Part shown: one piece after another, positions 47,181 through 59,288 of the stretch | Layout of the letters: each line of letters opens with the position of its first letter | Position numbering within the stretch: position 1 is the stretch's first letter | Notes under the pieces: generated by a model | What the model was told of the DNA's origin: nothing | What the model saw: only the letters and a program-made list of their open reading frames with translations | Database searches by the model: none | Made by a program: the position numbers and the translations under genes | Origin: Coleophoma eucalyptorum | Lineage: Eukaryota > Ascomycota > Leotiomycetes > Helotiales > Dermateaceae | NCBI GenBank assembly: GCA_026120035.1 | Contig: JALRME010000030.1 | Span: forward strand, 434,001-498,000 | Length of the DNA stretch: 64,000 nucleotides | Direction: 5' to 3'

Positions 47181-49054
47181 TTAAAAGGCAGTTGCACTTC
47201 GCTCAACATCTTGAATGACTTCCTTGCTTAGGACATCTCCAGATATTCCCATAGCGGCGGCGAATGTCTCGTGAGGAGCCCACTTAGCAGATGTTCGGGG
47301 GGTTGTCTCCTCCATCATTCTGTCAACCTGCTCAAGGGAGAGACCCTTGGTCTCAGGAACCAAAAAGTAAGCGTAGACGAATGCGGCGGTGCAAAGACCA
47401 CCCCAGACGAAGAAAACCGATGATTTGAGATTGCCATATTGTTCACCGACCATGTATGGTGTGATGACAGCTATGATCTGTAGCAGGGTTAGTAAGACTC
47501 AATCGATTTCACGGGAAAAGGGGAGAAAACTAACCGTGTTCCATAGCCAGTTGGAAGCTGTGGACAAAGCAACACCACGGGAGCGGACTGGAAGTGGGAA
47601 AATTTCACCGATGACGATCCAAGCGCCAGGTCCCCAGGTTGAAGCGAAGAAGAAGATGAAGATGGCAATGAATGCGATTTGAGCATTGACAGCCGCGATG
47701 TTGTTGGCGAGGGTGCTGGTTGGGTCGGAAGGATCGGGGTGAGTGTGGTTGAAGCCAACAGTTACACCAACAATGGCGACAATGAATTGGCAGATAAGCA
47801 TGCCAAGAGCACCAAACACTAGAAGTGGACGACGACCGAACTTCTCGACCGTGTAGAAGGAGATGGGTGTTGAGCAGACGTTGACCAAGGTGAAAATAAG
47901 CGAGATCAAGAAGGTGTTGCTAATGGCACCAGTGGATTGGAGGAAAATAGTCGAGTAGTAGAAAATGAAGTTGACACCAGTCCTATAATTCACTTAGTAA
48001 ATAATCACAGATATTCGGTCCACGGTGGCTTTACCATTGTTGCATCATCTGCAGAGATGTTCCCAAGATGGTACGGCGCAAGTTAGACTTTTGCTGCCAG
48101 AGACCACCAGTAAAGCAATTGGCCCAGCCAGAGAACCAACTGTTGCTGGGGATGATGGATCGCTCATACTCCTCGTTCGCCACGATTTCGGAAAGCTCAT
48201 TTTGAATGTATTCCGATTCGATGGGCTGGCCACGAAGTCGGCTGAGAGAGTCGGCAGCGCGGTCAAGCATTCCTCTCTTAACGAAATATCTAGGGGAGTC
48301 GGGAAGGAACATCAAACCGATTCCGAGAATCAAACCCCAGAAAAATTGAATGGAAATAGGAATTCGGTATGCACCGGTGTCGTTGCGGTGCTCGGTAGCA
48401 TAGACAACACATGATGCCAAGAGAAGGCCAATGGTGATGCAGAATTGGTAGCCGGCAACAAGAGCTCCTCGAACCTTCTTCGGGCACTATATAAAATCCG
48501 TTAGTTTTGAAGTCCATGCCTCGCGCGTAGGACTGGGACGAAATGGAAGAACTTACGATTTCACTCATGTACAGAATAACAACAGCACTCTCGAAACCGA
48601 CACCGATACCAGCGATTAAACGTCCAGCGACGATGGCACCGAGGGCTGATGTTCCATGCGCGCCAGTAATCATTTGGATAACAACACCAAAGAGATAAAT
48701 CAAGCAACCGGTGGACACAGTCCATTTGCGGCCAATGATCTCAGCGACGTCACCAGCGATGAGGGCGCCAAAGAAGGTACCGGCGGAGAGGATAGAGACA
48801 ATCAAGGAGGAGTGAGGCGAGGACAAGGCGTCCTTGGTTGGACCCTCGACCAGATGGATGAAGAGAGCGGAGCCATTGACACCATTGACGTATCCAGAGT
48901 CATAACCGAAGAAGATACCACCAAAGGAGGCAAAGGCACAGATGAGATATGCCTTCCAAGTGACGGGAGCCTCGGTGCGGGCTAGGTCGGTAGTTGTGTG
49001 CAGCGTTGGCACGGTGTTGTTGTGAGTGACCTCGGGCTTCTCTGGGTTATCCAT
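47181..49054 (-). CDS. MFS sugar transporter (hexose/monosaccharide type)
   Basis: Twelve-helix major facilitator of the sugar porter family in the plasma membrane. Four exons (49054-48557, 48486-48035, 47982-47535, 47477-47181) give 564 aa. The frame runs on upstream, but the ATG at 49054 (MDNPEKPEVTHNN) is the fitting start. Family signatures are all present: FGGIFFGYDSGYVNGVNG in helix 1; DVAEIIGRKW, the loop 2-3 motif; RLIAGIGVGFESAVVILYMS with EICPKKVRGALV; LPDSPRYFVKRG (PESPR variant); TGVNFIFYYS; GRRPLLVFGA; WGPGAWIVIGEIFPLPVRSR; and VPETKGLSLEQVDRMMEE. The VPETKGL motif fits high-affinity glucose or quinate-like porters; the sugar itself cannot be told. The 2.9-kb upstream region has a cluster of CreA-type sites around 50002-50037. 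Confidence 0.94.
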
Positions 49055-49868
49055 GATGACGGACAATTGAAGCAAGCAAGGAGGAGATGGGGGAGATACA
49101 GTCGAGTTCCAAGACGCGAGCGATGGGTGGTAGGCGAGGGGAAGGAGGAAGAGGAGGGGGGGAGAAGCTTTATAACATTTTTTTCTATTCCATTGTCCTG
49201 GATGCGATGCTCGTGTAGCTGCAGTCAGCTGGTAACTGGACTCCCGGCTAAGACGAGACAAGAAAAGTGATAGTCCGGAGGTAATCTCAGCGGCCCAGCA
49301 CCAAATCGAGGACAGTAGGAGTTGGGACGGAGACGGGGACCTGGGACCATTCGGCGAGCAGACGCTAGCCCTAGTGAGGTAGTAATTTAGGGTTTGAAGC
49401 GGTCTTCCCTGCCTGTCCCTCGTTTTCCCTGGTCCCCTACGGTGCTAGACCCGTCCAGACGCTACCTTAATTTGGGTTTTGAGATCTCCCCCCTAAACCT
49501 CCACAATCCTCCTTCTCCACTTCCGCCTCGTCCACATCCTGTGCCCCTCCGCGTCCGCTTCCGCCAATCAGCTCCATGCTCCCACACAGTGCAGTGCGGC
49601 GGGAGGTTTGTGGTGGTCGTGGCGTGACCCTCGCCATCCCCTAAGGCAACCCCAAGAATGCTTGATGCTGGGTGTGCTTTAACTCTCCTTCTGCTCCATC
49701 CTTGACTCTCCTTTTGTTTTCTTTGCGTTGCTTGTCTCTGGCAACGTGCAGAAGGTACGGCGGGGGCGGGCTAGGGCCGTGATCCAGGTTGACATCGGCG
49801 TGCTGGCCGGTCAAGTCAGCCGTTGGCTTGGCATGCAGCGCGACACGAAGAGAGGATGCCGTGGTGTT

Positions 49869-49869
<1 letters not shown>

Positions 49870-49896
<27 letters not shown>
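49870..49896. repeat. TCGTGG hexanucleotide repeat
   Basis: Four and a half tandem copies of TCGTGG, then the array ends in TCGCC. It is a simple microsatellite in the sugar-transporter upstream region. Confidence 0.9.
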
Positions 49897-49899
<3 letters not shown>

Positions 49900-49950
49900 A
49901 TGAAGGGCGATGGGTAAAGAATGGGTAGATAGCATGTAGCATGTAAACCT

Positions 49951-49985
49951 GTAGCTTGTAGCCTGTAGCCTGTAGCCTGTAGCCT
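49951..49985. repeat. GTAGCCT heptanucleotide repeat
   Basis: Five tandem 7-bp units, one GTAGCTT and four GTAGCCT, followed by two related GTCGTCT/GTCGTCC units. It sits next to the CreA-like cluster. Confidence 0.9.
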
Positions 49986-50001
49986 GTCGTCTGTCGTCCT
50001 G

Positions 50002-50037
50002 GTGGGGACCGGGGCCCCCAGATCCCCCCCGCCCCAG
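50002..50037. promoter_or_regulatory. cluster of CreA-type SYGGRG sites
   Basis: Four matches to the CreA/Mig1 consensus SYGGRG in 36 bases: GTGGGG at 50002-50007, CCGGGG at 50009-50014, and CTGGGG on the minus strand at 50016-50021 and 50032-50037. Repression by glucose of the sugar transporter, about 950 bases downstream, is an inference. Confidence 0.45.
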
Positions 50038-51917
50038 CTTCTGGATCCCAGCCAGCGGCAGGTGTAGCGCACACGCCTCTGAACCCCATCAATCCCTTCA
50101 ACTCCTTCACTTCCCCCGTGATGACTCCCGCCCTTTCTCAGCCAAGAACAGGCAAGGCCGCAATGACTCGACCCGCCCTGATGCAGGAAGGGCCGATATA
50201 GGGAGACACGCTAACCATGAGCATCTCAACCCTCGGCCAACGCTACCTGCGCTGGCCTTGGTAAGCCAGTGCTGAGCCTCCCGATTCGTGCCTTTGCTCA
50301 ATCCACGGAACAGGCCTCGAAACTCACGCGACTCCCAGCCCTCCCATTCGGTCCGACTCTCAAACGCGGAGTGGTCTGTCTGGAGTGTCGCCATCTTTTC
50401 GTGGAGAGGCTTTTGGGGAAATAGGCCCGACCTCGACGCCAATGTAACTGTATTTCTGGATGTCCGGCTCGACTCCCCAACCCCAAAGCCCTGTGTTATT
50501 TGCCGGTTCTGTTCTGCTGCTCCTCATTCCCTCCTCTTTTCCTTCGCGCCTACTGCGATAGGGTCAAGCCGTGATGTACTGTCTCCGCACGATGGGGGCA
50601 CGGGGTACTTACTTGCTATCCTTCCCACCTCGGCATCCGCTAATCGATACTTTGGTGGTTGAGAAAAACCTTGGTGAGGAGGAATGATTACCTCATTCGC
50701 GTCCCAATGCTTTTGGTCCATAGAACTCTACCTTCTCTACCAAGACTATTGCCGCCGCTAACGACAACATCAATTCCAGCCAAGTCTTCGCCGCAAATAG
50801 CCGTGTGCCAATTCTCCTTTGTTCCCATGAGCGTCAAGCGTGTGCTGATCATTTGCTTAGCGACCGTTTCCTACGGGTGACTTGACTTTGCCAGCGGTCG
50901 CTTGATGAAAATTTTCCCTTTTTCTTAACTATTGGCTTTGTTGGCTGAACCCCTTTGGTGCATCTCATCGGACACCATTGTTCTATATTCTGCAACTTTT
51001 CCAGGCCGCGGCGTTTACTCGGATTTCTTGGCTTGCCATTTGTCAGGCGACCTTGAACATGCGCCAAACGAGTTTTCATTGTGAATCTATCGCTTCGGCG
51101 ATGAAACTCCTTTCATCTTAATCCCTCTCTGCGACCCTCGATTCCAGAGGGTACTCGGTCAAGGACTTGCAAGTCGCAAGACTTCGATAAGGTGATAAAA
51201 ACTTTCGATCTTGTATTCGATAGTCATCTGTCTTATACTTCCGACACTGGTCTGATTAGGATTTTTATTTCCATTTGGATTTTATCTTTCTCCTACATTT
51301 TCTATTCCTGTTTCTCTACCCAGGTCTGTCTTGTTACCCAAATGTTAGCGTTCAGGCGTACGCAATTGCTCTTCGCTTGGCGCTTTCTTGGCTATACTGC
51401 ATAAGTGGTGGATGTTTGGACAAGCTTCAATCCTATAGTCTTAAGTCTTTATGTAAGACTGTGTCGCTTTGGTGGGAGAGAAGCCATAGGGTAGATTCTT
51501 GTCCTTCTATTTTGCTTTCCAAAGAGTTTCCCCCTCCCATATGAGGGGTTCTTCTTTGGCCTCGAAAACCATCCCTTTGTCATCTGACCTGCAGCTACCC
51601 TACACCTGCAGTCTCACCAACTACGGGAACTTGAAATTTATAAAAAACGGAATGAATGGACATGCAGCTCGTAGCCCGAAGATCGCCCTTCATCGCAGCT
51701 TCCCCAAGCCAGCCATTATGACGTCTCATTTCTGCAGGTCAGCCTTCAAGGCACGGCAACAGTAGTCTTACAAATTGTCGTGATTTGCATGCAAAAGCTG
51801 CTTAAATACTTTGATCGTGCCTTTGAGCGCAATGTCTCAGTTACAGTCACGACGAGATATTTCGGTTCTCGTGATTCTCAAAATATTCATGTCTGGACTT
51901 CCTTTCCAGTTAACACT

Positions 51918-53157
51918 ATGAAACCGAGAATGCAACTTTTATTGGTCTCTCTACTATTTGTTACCTCCATCCCAGCTCTTTGCGACTCCAAATATGGCCT
52001 GCAAAGTGAGCAGAATATGGTCATCATGGACAATGACTGGGGTTCAATAACTTTCATCCCGTTCCTTCTGGCGCTCAAGGCCGGCTGGAAGATTCTTGGG
52101 TTGACATCTTGTATTTTGCCAATGGCGCTACCTGAATATTGTGCTAAATATTTCTCAGGCACATGCAATTCTTGGGAGCACCAACAATCGCTACATGCTC
52201 TGGCCACGCTTGCCCTAGGCGATCTGAACTCCTGCGTCCCCGTTATCCGAGGTGCCACGTTTCCTTTACTTAATAGCTACCAGAGATTTCAAGCCTGGGA
52301 GATGGTCCATGGAGTATTGCCTTATGAAGGTGTCTTTGGACCTTATAATGCAACGCGCGAAGCCCTCGGAGGCGACCCAACTGCCGGTGATGATCCCTGG
52401 CGGATTATTCCCGAAGCTTTTGTTGAAGGTTTCCCATCGGCTGATCTGATCAACGCTTTGCACTCCAATCCAGCCAATGCCGCGTCCTTCATGGTAGAGC
52501 AAGTTCGAAAGTATCCCGGCCAGGTTTCCATTTATGTTGCTGGTGCTATGACCAATGTTGCTCTTGCCGTAAGAATGGATCCACAGTTTGCAAGTCTGGC
52601 AAAGGAACTTGTGGTTATGGGCGGATATCTAGATGTTAACCTCTTCCAAGTGAGAGGCTCACTGCAGCAGGCCGATGATAATTCAGACATAAATCTGATG
52701 GTCGACCCCGAGGCAGCAAAGATCACCCTCACGGCGGCGTGGCCATCCATAAAGATGGCTGGCAACGTTGCCAACCAAGTTATCAATTCTCAAGAGTTTG
52801 TGGATGACGTATATCAGGTTAAGAATCCTTACAGTACTATTTTCAATAATAACTATGGAACGTACTTTCCGTTCTGGGATGAGACAGCGGCGGCTTTGAT
52901 GGTTGATCCGAGCATCATTTTGAATAGCACTACTTGTAAGTCAGCTACACGCCTTGTGCGGGTGACTTACTCATGGTGATCTAGTATACGTGGATGTTGA
53001 TACTTCGTACGGCTCACCATCATATGGGAACCTTCATGCATACCAGAAAGCGCTCATGCCTACTGGCGTGAGAAACGTCACTTATATCCATCAAATTGAT
53101 GGCGACAAGCTCCATAGTATGATCAAGGATGCCGTTCAGTACCCAGCAACATGCTAA
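51918..53157 (+). CDS. secreted inosine-uridine nucleoside hydrolase-like protein
   Basis: Two exons (51918-52935 and 52985-53157, GTAAGT donor, CTAG acceptor) give 396 aa. The ATG at 51918 is preferred because it begins a signal peptide (MKPRMQLLLVSLLFVTSIPA); an earlier ATG at 51789 would bury it. The hydrolase domain starts VIMDNDWGSITFIPFLLALK, where canonical members have DxDxxxDD. It continues with HALATLALGDLN, VPVIRGATFPLLN, VSIYVAGAMTNVALAVRMDP, VVMGGYLDVN, NSDINLMVDPEAAKITLTA and FWDETAAALMVDP. The downstream calcium and sugar-binding segments are conserved, but the two C-terminal Asp of the first motif are replaced by Ile-Thr. Such fungal secreted relatives are common. Activity is therefore doubtful, and a structural or altered-substrate role is possible. 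Confidence 0.87.
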
Positions 53158-56100
53158 ATTTTCTCGCGCGTGGTCGGTCAGCCAAGACCACATAATATTT
53201 ATACCAAACCTTCCAGCTTTTTCTTCTTGAAAGAGATGATGGTATCTCGAACTTTTAATGCTCAGCTGCCAAAACCTTTTCATCAGCAATATCTTTTAGC
53301 GCCGCTGGCAGGCAGCTTGTAAGCTAGAAGATATAACAGTCCTAGCCATTATTTTTTAGTCTCTCTCAAGGCTTAAGATCCGAGAGCATTAGCCTGGAGC
53401 TCATCTTTTTCCCGGCACTTCTAGGCCACTTATTGTAGAATTTTAATATCTCCTGCTTCTCCGGCTACTAGCGTGGTCTATCTGAAATTCGCAAAGTAGT
53501 AAACAATATTGACACATAATGATAAGCACCTCAGATATATTAAAAGTTCCGTACCTAAGCATGCTAGCAAGGCCCGAACTTTATCTCCCATAACGGGCGA
53601 AATGCCACCTTCCAACCATCAAGTCAGATTGGTCTAGAAGGGTTCCTCAAGTAGTAGGTCACTTTGAGCGCTATGCTAACCCAGATTGAAGATATTAAGA
53701 TATTGGTGAACTGAATGCTTTCGTGGAATCCAGGATCAATGGAATAGGGCCCAGAGTTATCTTTTCTAAGAGTGCGTCATTCTAACACTACAAGATATTC
53801 TGCAGAGTACTCAGGGAAGTTTTTGCTCTGGAACCTTTGCATAAAAGCTGATTTGATCGTAGTTTTGCAATGAGGTACCGAAGAAAGCTATATATACAAG
53901 ATCTTGAGGGTAGTGTTATAGGCGCTGTGTGGCTCACAATCCCAAGAGCGTTTCCAAGATTTGAGATCGAGAGGAGAGGAGGCGAAATCTCGTATTTACT
54001 TGTTTTAGTAGTTATAGATACTCTATCAATCTACCTTCATTGCGAGATATGAGAGCACTACCAAGGAATTATGGAATATATACCTTCCTGAGATATCCTC
54101 CCATCCATCAAATCCATCTATCTAGGAGCGCAAATTGCCCTATTAAGACTTTCCTAATATCTATTACTGGTTCGCATTTTATATTCTCACATAGATAAAT
54201 CCCTTTTCTATTTTTCTGATAGCGCTGGTTGAAACAGACTCTGAGCCAGATCACAAATTTTATGGTCTTAAGTAGGAAAAACAGGTGATAAGAGTCTGTG
54301 GCCGACATTAAAAAATACCACAGGATAGAGATAAACGTTATTAGGGTTCTGACTTGTACTTAACTAAAATACGGATCATGGCTGTGCTTAACCAGGCTTA
54401 TGAAGCAAGAATAATCGCGGTCAAATTATAAGGAATATCCAAGAACTGGGTTGCAAAAGCAATTATGCATTTCCTATAAGGATTCCGATACATATCCCCG
54501 GGTTTGGCATAGACACTGCTATCTCTGAAGGCTCAGAGCCAATTTACACGTATGGAGACATCGACACGCAGAATGATAGTCAACCCAGACTATGACTTAG
54601 ACAAAGAACAGCGAAGACACAAGAGCATATGGGTAGCAACAGTATTAAATTGGAAATAGTGGGTAACATACCCAACAGATCAAGAGTAGTTTTCCAGGTA
54701 TGATGATCAAAGAACGAAAGTGGTGAACATAAAGAGCATACTTATTGTTTGTTACAGCATCAAGGTAATAGGAGACTAAGATTAATAAGTATTCTTGAGA
54801 TAAGAAATAGATTTTATATCGTAGAGGCTATTGTTTCACGGTATTTGGTCGATTTCAAAGATGCGAATCACTACGTGGCTATAGAGCAAGCAGAGGTGGC
54901 GGCGAAGAAAAGCCAGAATGTGTTGGAGAAATTTAGGTGCCCAAGACATATATATTCTTGCTTGACCACTTCAGGATCGTATTGGATGTCTTGAAAGTTC
55001 TTTTAATAATGGATGGCTTTCCTAGTTAACCCCTTTTTACAGAGTGGATATCTTGGTACGATGCGGTGCTGAGCTGTGGGATACTGCTTCATAACCCAGA
55101 ACATCCGCCAAGAAGATCGACGCAGCTTAATCGCAGATATGGATATTGCGGAATAGTCAAATGTTATGATACAAACGAGCTTGAACTGGGCTCATGGATA
55201 TAAACCTGATTGGAAGCATTTGACAAATCATGATGAACATAAATGAACAATTTAATTCAACATCCCAAACCAATGAAACTTCCATCGCCAGCTTCCATAC
55301 CGACGTCCTTTTTTATGCTTCCCAAATATACGCCAATATCAAGGGGCATTGACCAATTGAACGAAGGATGTGTTTGCTCGGAACAGAGTTTGTAAGAATG
55401 GTTGCAACCCGACTGTAGCTATTGGACCACGCCAACCCAGAAGCCAATATGAAAAGGTGTCAAAGTTTTGGTTTCACAGTTTAAGCTCGAGAAGACTGGG
55501 TAACAGGGGTATCGGTGAACAGTGGCCGAAACTAACTACTTCATACCGGCTTCGAGTGTTACACCTGTAGCCTCCCTCATAATATAGCACTATAACGTGC
55601 TTGGGTTTTGTGAGCAGCTTTGAGACGTTTTGCATTGAATCCGAGAAGATCGCATGTACACGATTTTTCAACACATATTATTGTTAACATTAAAGGTTTC
55701 TAGGCCGCTTGTAACGTGCCGATATAGGTGGTGTACCTAAAGTCCTCGGCTTAAGTTGAAGAATTAACCCTTGAACGACTTTTCAAGTATCCTGGTAGCA
55801 ATGACGAAAAATGACAGGCAATACGCTAGAAAGCTGAGTAGACGAATTATTTGTCAGTCTGTTTTGCATTTCTAGGCATGATGAGAGCCGGCCGTTTTAA
55901 AGGAAAGACGTTGCTTTCGCCAGATTTATACCAGATTCAACTAATATGTTGTGGAAAGGAGGCCAGTTACAACTGTTGGCTGGCCTAATCATCTTTTTCG
56001 TGGCCACACATGGGTACAAAATGACTAGACATAAGAAAACACTATATGGAACTATGAATATTTGACGGGGTATATTACAGCCCTTTAATTGAGGTTCGCA

Positions 56101-57588
56101 AGGCCACGTCTCGCGCCTTGTGTTAAACCTAATATACTATAGTTCTTCAGTTGGTGATCGTAATCAAATTTTGATCAAACATAGTCTTCTATGGTTCCTT
56201 GGTTCATAACAGAATACATTGTCGGGCTGTTCCCTCGCCTTCATTGCAGCCATCGTCTCTAAAAGTTCAACAAAGCGCTATAGCAGGAATCTTAATAATG
56301 CAGCATGACAGCCTTCATGCGTTGATGCAAGGGTCAATGCGAGCAATGCGCTATGAAAATAAGTTGCCTCTTGAATAAAAATTCCCTACAACTGCCAACC
56401 TACTTCACAGTGATTGTGATGATTCCGAAGCTCCAAAGTAACATTCTACATTGGTGATCAAATACCGTTCGATTACTACAGGAAAGCACGCACTTTATCC
56501 CTGGTACAAAAATTATCTATGCCATCCATCTAGAATGAGCAACAACTACCTACTCCATAATTGTTAAGTACCCACTTAAAACCCAGTGACCTCGAGTCCA
56601 TGAAGGAATCGGTACGGCCCCCCTCAAGCAGCATGCAACATGATCCAAAGTATTTCAGACTTCTGCTGTTACGGTCTTTGTCGTTTAGTATGCTTTGGAG
56701 TTCTGAAAAAAAAAAATGATTGCGAGTAAAAATTGCAGTTCTAAGTCCGTGCTAGCATACTCTGGGGGTTTTGTGTCAAGGTTATAATGCGTACAGTAAT
56801 AGTCTTGTGCTCTGGAGCCAGAGAGCAAGAAACAAAAATCGACCAATGGCAATGAGCCTTGTTGGCGTAATCAATGCCTGAATGGCGGCGGGAGTGAAAC
56901 CGGAACTGAACTCAGTGCAAACATGGTCTTAGCCTGCTGGTTTTAACGAATCAATGTCAAGTGATTCAGAGAAGTTTCAGAAATGGAAGCAACGGACGAT
57001 GCTCGCCAGTCTTGACCAAATCACCGTGTGCTAGACTCTGATACGCTTGCCTTGGGATGACGAGATGATCAAGACTCGTGGCGTTATAAAAGCCCCGATG
57101 CCGTCCGAGAGCTGCCGTTTACTAGTGCCCGCCAGGGTCCATGATGTTGCCATAAGCGAGCTTCCTTGACTGTAAAATTACTACCACCCTTACAACTCTA
57201 AATACTGAGAGAACAATGGTTATAAATCTAAGTTGATGTGAATGTCTAGAGTATCTTTAAATCAATGAAGCCGATACTCTAAAAAGGTGCAGATTCTACA
57301 ATACATGGGTCTCATGCGAGCCAGACAAAACTCTCTATGTCATTGCAACCGAGATAGCTACCTATACTTTTGTTCTTGAAATAACATGTCACTAGCTTGA
57401 CACCGGAAGGTATTCAAACGATCTAGGAGAGGGATAACGGTGTGAATTGACTCTCGCAAATAAAATGCCTTTGAATAATCTAGACTATGATTGGTTTTAC
57501 GAATACTTAATCTAATACTACGACTAGTCAAACACGTCGGCTCTTTAGCTTTGATTGTTCCTGTACCTGTATTATCTGCAACATGCTT
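53158..57588. other. gene desert
   Basis: About 4.4 kb with no supported gene. It is AT-rich, full of stops in all frames, and the longest ATG frames (53870-54052, 54749-54994) have no recognised motif. I looked for transposase or reverse-transcriptase motifs, long inverted ends and tandem arrays and saw none. It could be decayed mobile DNA, but that needs a search. Confidence 0.5.
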
Positions 57589-59288
57589 TTAGGGTCGCTT
57601 CGATTGCGGACCAAACGCCGTAATAGTCTGACGAAGTACCTCATATTGTGCCTTCCATGCTTCCGAATGCCCTTGAACTGACTTGCCTCCACTTGCTACA
57701 ATACCAATATTAATCCAGCTGAGCAGTTCGTTGGCATATTTGACGTCCTCTCCTTTCAAACTATGGAATGCTCTACCAGCTCTTTTTTCTTTGAGTTTCT
57801 TGTTGTATTCGTCTCTCATCGCTGCCTGTGATGGCAAGGGAGACTTGCCTGAATACACTGCAGCTATAGCAATAGCTTGATATTCAAAGAGAGAGAATGT
57901 TGCAACATGGTATGGCACCCCAATGAAAGCTAAACTTGGGTCTGGAATATAGAATATGTCTTTGTGCAGATTATGCATCTGCAACCCATCGGTCACAAGT
58001 ACCTGCTCATCTGCTTCCTCGGCAGGAACCGAGTCATTGTGGTATGCAGCAAGAAAAGGGAAAGAACAATGGTAACCTGTGCATACGATGATGCTGTCGA
58101 TACCTTCCAGTTTTGTGCCGTCTACAAGCTCTATTGTGCCTGGAATGGGTTCCGAGTCGTTGAGGTCACGACTTGACGTCCGTTCAGTAGTAAAACCGGC
58201 CACTTCGGCGATTTGGATTGCATTTTCAGGAAGCATCGCCGCAGGAAGATCAAATAAGCCTCCCCTGGTTGACTGATATATAGTCTTTGCAGTCTTTCCA
58301 AGCTCCTTGGCTATATCCATGGAAGATGTACCGCCTCCTATCAGAAGTACAGTCTAGGTTACGAAAATTCAGCTTTTGTACAGACGGCCACTTGAATTGG
58401 TTGCAAAGTTCAAGAGGAGTTTACCTTATTGTTATAAGATCTTGGATTTCTGTATCTCTTTGAGTGTTGGATCCTTGATGGCCATGCATCCTTCCATTCC
58501 TGTAATCCCAAGATTTCGGGAACATTTGGAGCGTGATAATGACCAGTAGCGACAATCACTGCATCGAATTGCTACACAGTTTAAGTTTTTGGTTGTGCTG
58601 TAGTAACTCGCAGGATCCATTACATACCCAGTCTCTAAAGATCTTTTCTTCTTTTTTAGAGTCTAAAGTTGAAGTCCGAAGCTGCCAGGAATTGTGCACT
58701 TTAGCTACGCGCTCTACCCTCGTGTTGTAATGGGTAATTTCGTCGACTCCAGTTTTTGAAGCGGTATCTTGAATATAGCTTGCAAGAATTTTATGTTGGA
58801 CAATTTGTTCAGTGCCCGGTTTCCACGCATTGAGGGTCAACTCCATGAGTCCAGTTGGAACATTGTTGCATAGCCCCTCATAGCAAGGTCTTGAAATTCA
58901 TATCAGAATAGCAGCTTTTTCAGCGAGTAGGGTCAAGGCTTACCCAGGAGGAGCATGGAGAATTTCAAGGTTTTGTCCAGAGCTGCCAGGGCCATTACCA
59001 TCGTTCTGGATGTCCGCTTCGGCTATATCAGAGCTAGCAAAATATGCAGTCTCGGCCACAGAAGCTTTGGTAGAAGGGTATGCAGGTTCAGGTGGAAGTC
59101 GTGAATCATATACCCTATAGGGTACCGTCAGAGGATTGCTCTTATACACAGGTCACCACTCACCATACACCTCCAGAAAACGCATTTCTCTCGAAAACTG
59201 TAGCTTTGACCCCAGAAGCCTTGAGGTGAGCAGCAGCCGCAACTCCAGATACGCCCGCACCTATCACAGCTACTTCCTGGGCATACAT
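57589..59288 (-). CDS. flavin-containing monooxygenase (FMO)
   Basis: NADPH- and FAD-dependent monooxygenase that oxygenates soft nucleophiles such as amines and thiols. Five exons (59288-59164, 59114-58944, 58889-58628, 58571-58425, 58353-57589) give 489 aa. Seen: the FAD Rossmann motif AVIGAGVSGVAAAAHLKASG at the N-terminus; the FMO fingerprint region read as ATGHYHAPNVPEI, where the strict FxGxxxHxxxY becomes a GHYHxP form; the NADPH motif LLIGGGTSSMDIA; and SIIVCTGYHCSFPFL near the end, the ATG-like CTGYH motif. All introns have GTATGT, GTGAGT, GTAAGC or GTAAAC donors with TAG or AAG acceptors. It has no signal peptide and no obvious membrane tail. It is divergent from the membrane-protein gene at 60718; a shared promoter of 1.4 kb is possible. 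The substrate is unknown. Confidence 0.92.

Larger units (their letters stand above)
49055..51917. promoter_or_regulatory. long divergent intergenic region
   Basis: About 2.9 kb between the sugar transporter and the nucleoside-hydrolase-like gene, rich in GC for the first 1.2 kb. It contains a 6-bp repeat, a 7-bp repeat and a cluster of CreA-like sites, listed separately. Short frames on both strands have no recognisable domains. Confidence 0.5.

Noticed and set aside
49055..49261. Upstream extension of the sugar-transporter frame
   Set aside because: The ATG at 49054 starts a typical short cytosolic tail; the extra residues are Arg/Ser/Pro-rich with no relation to the family.
51789..51917. 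Earlier ATG for the nucleoside-hydrolase-like gene
   Set aside because: It would place 43 polar residues before a clear signal peptide that begins at the ATG at 51918.
53158..57588. A transposon in the gene desert
   Set aside because: I could not find terminal repeats or catalytic motifs by eye, so only the absence of genes is reported.
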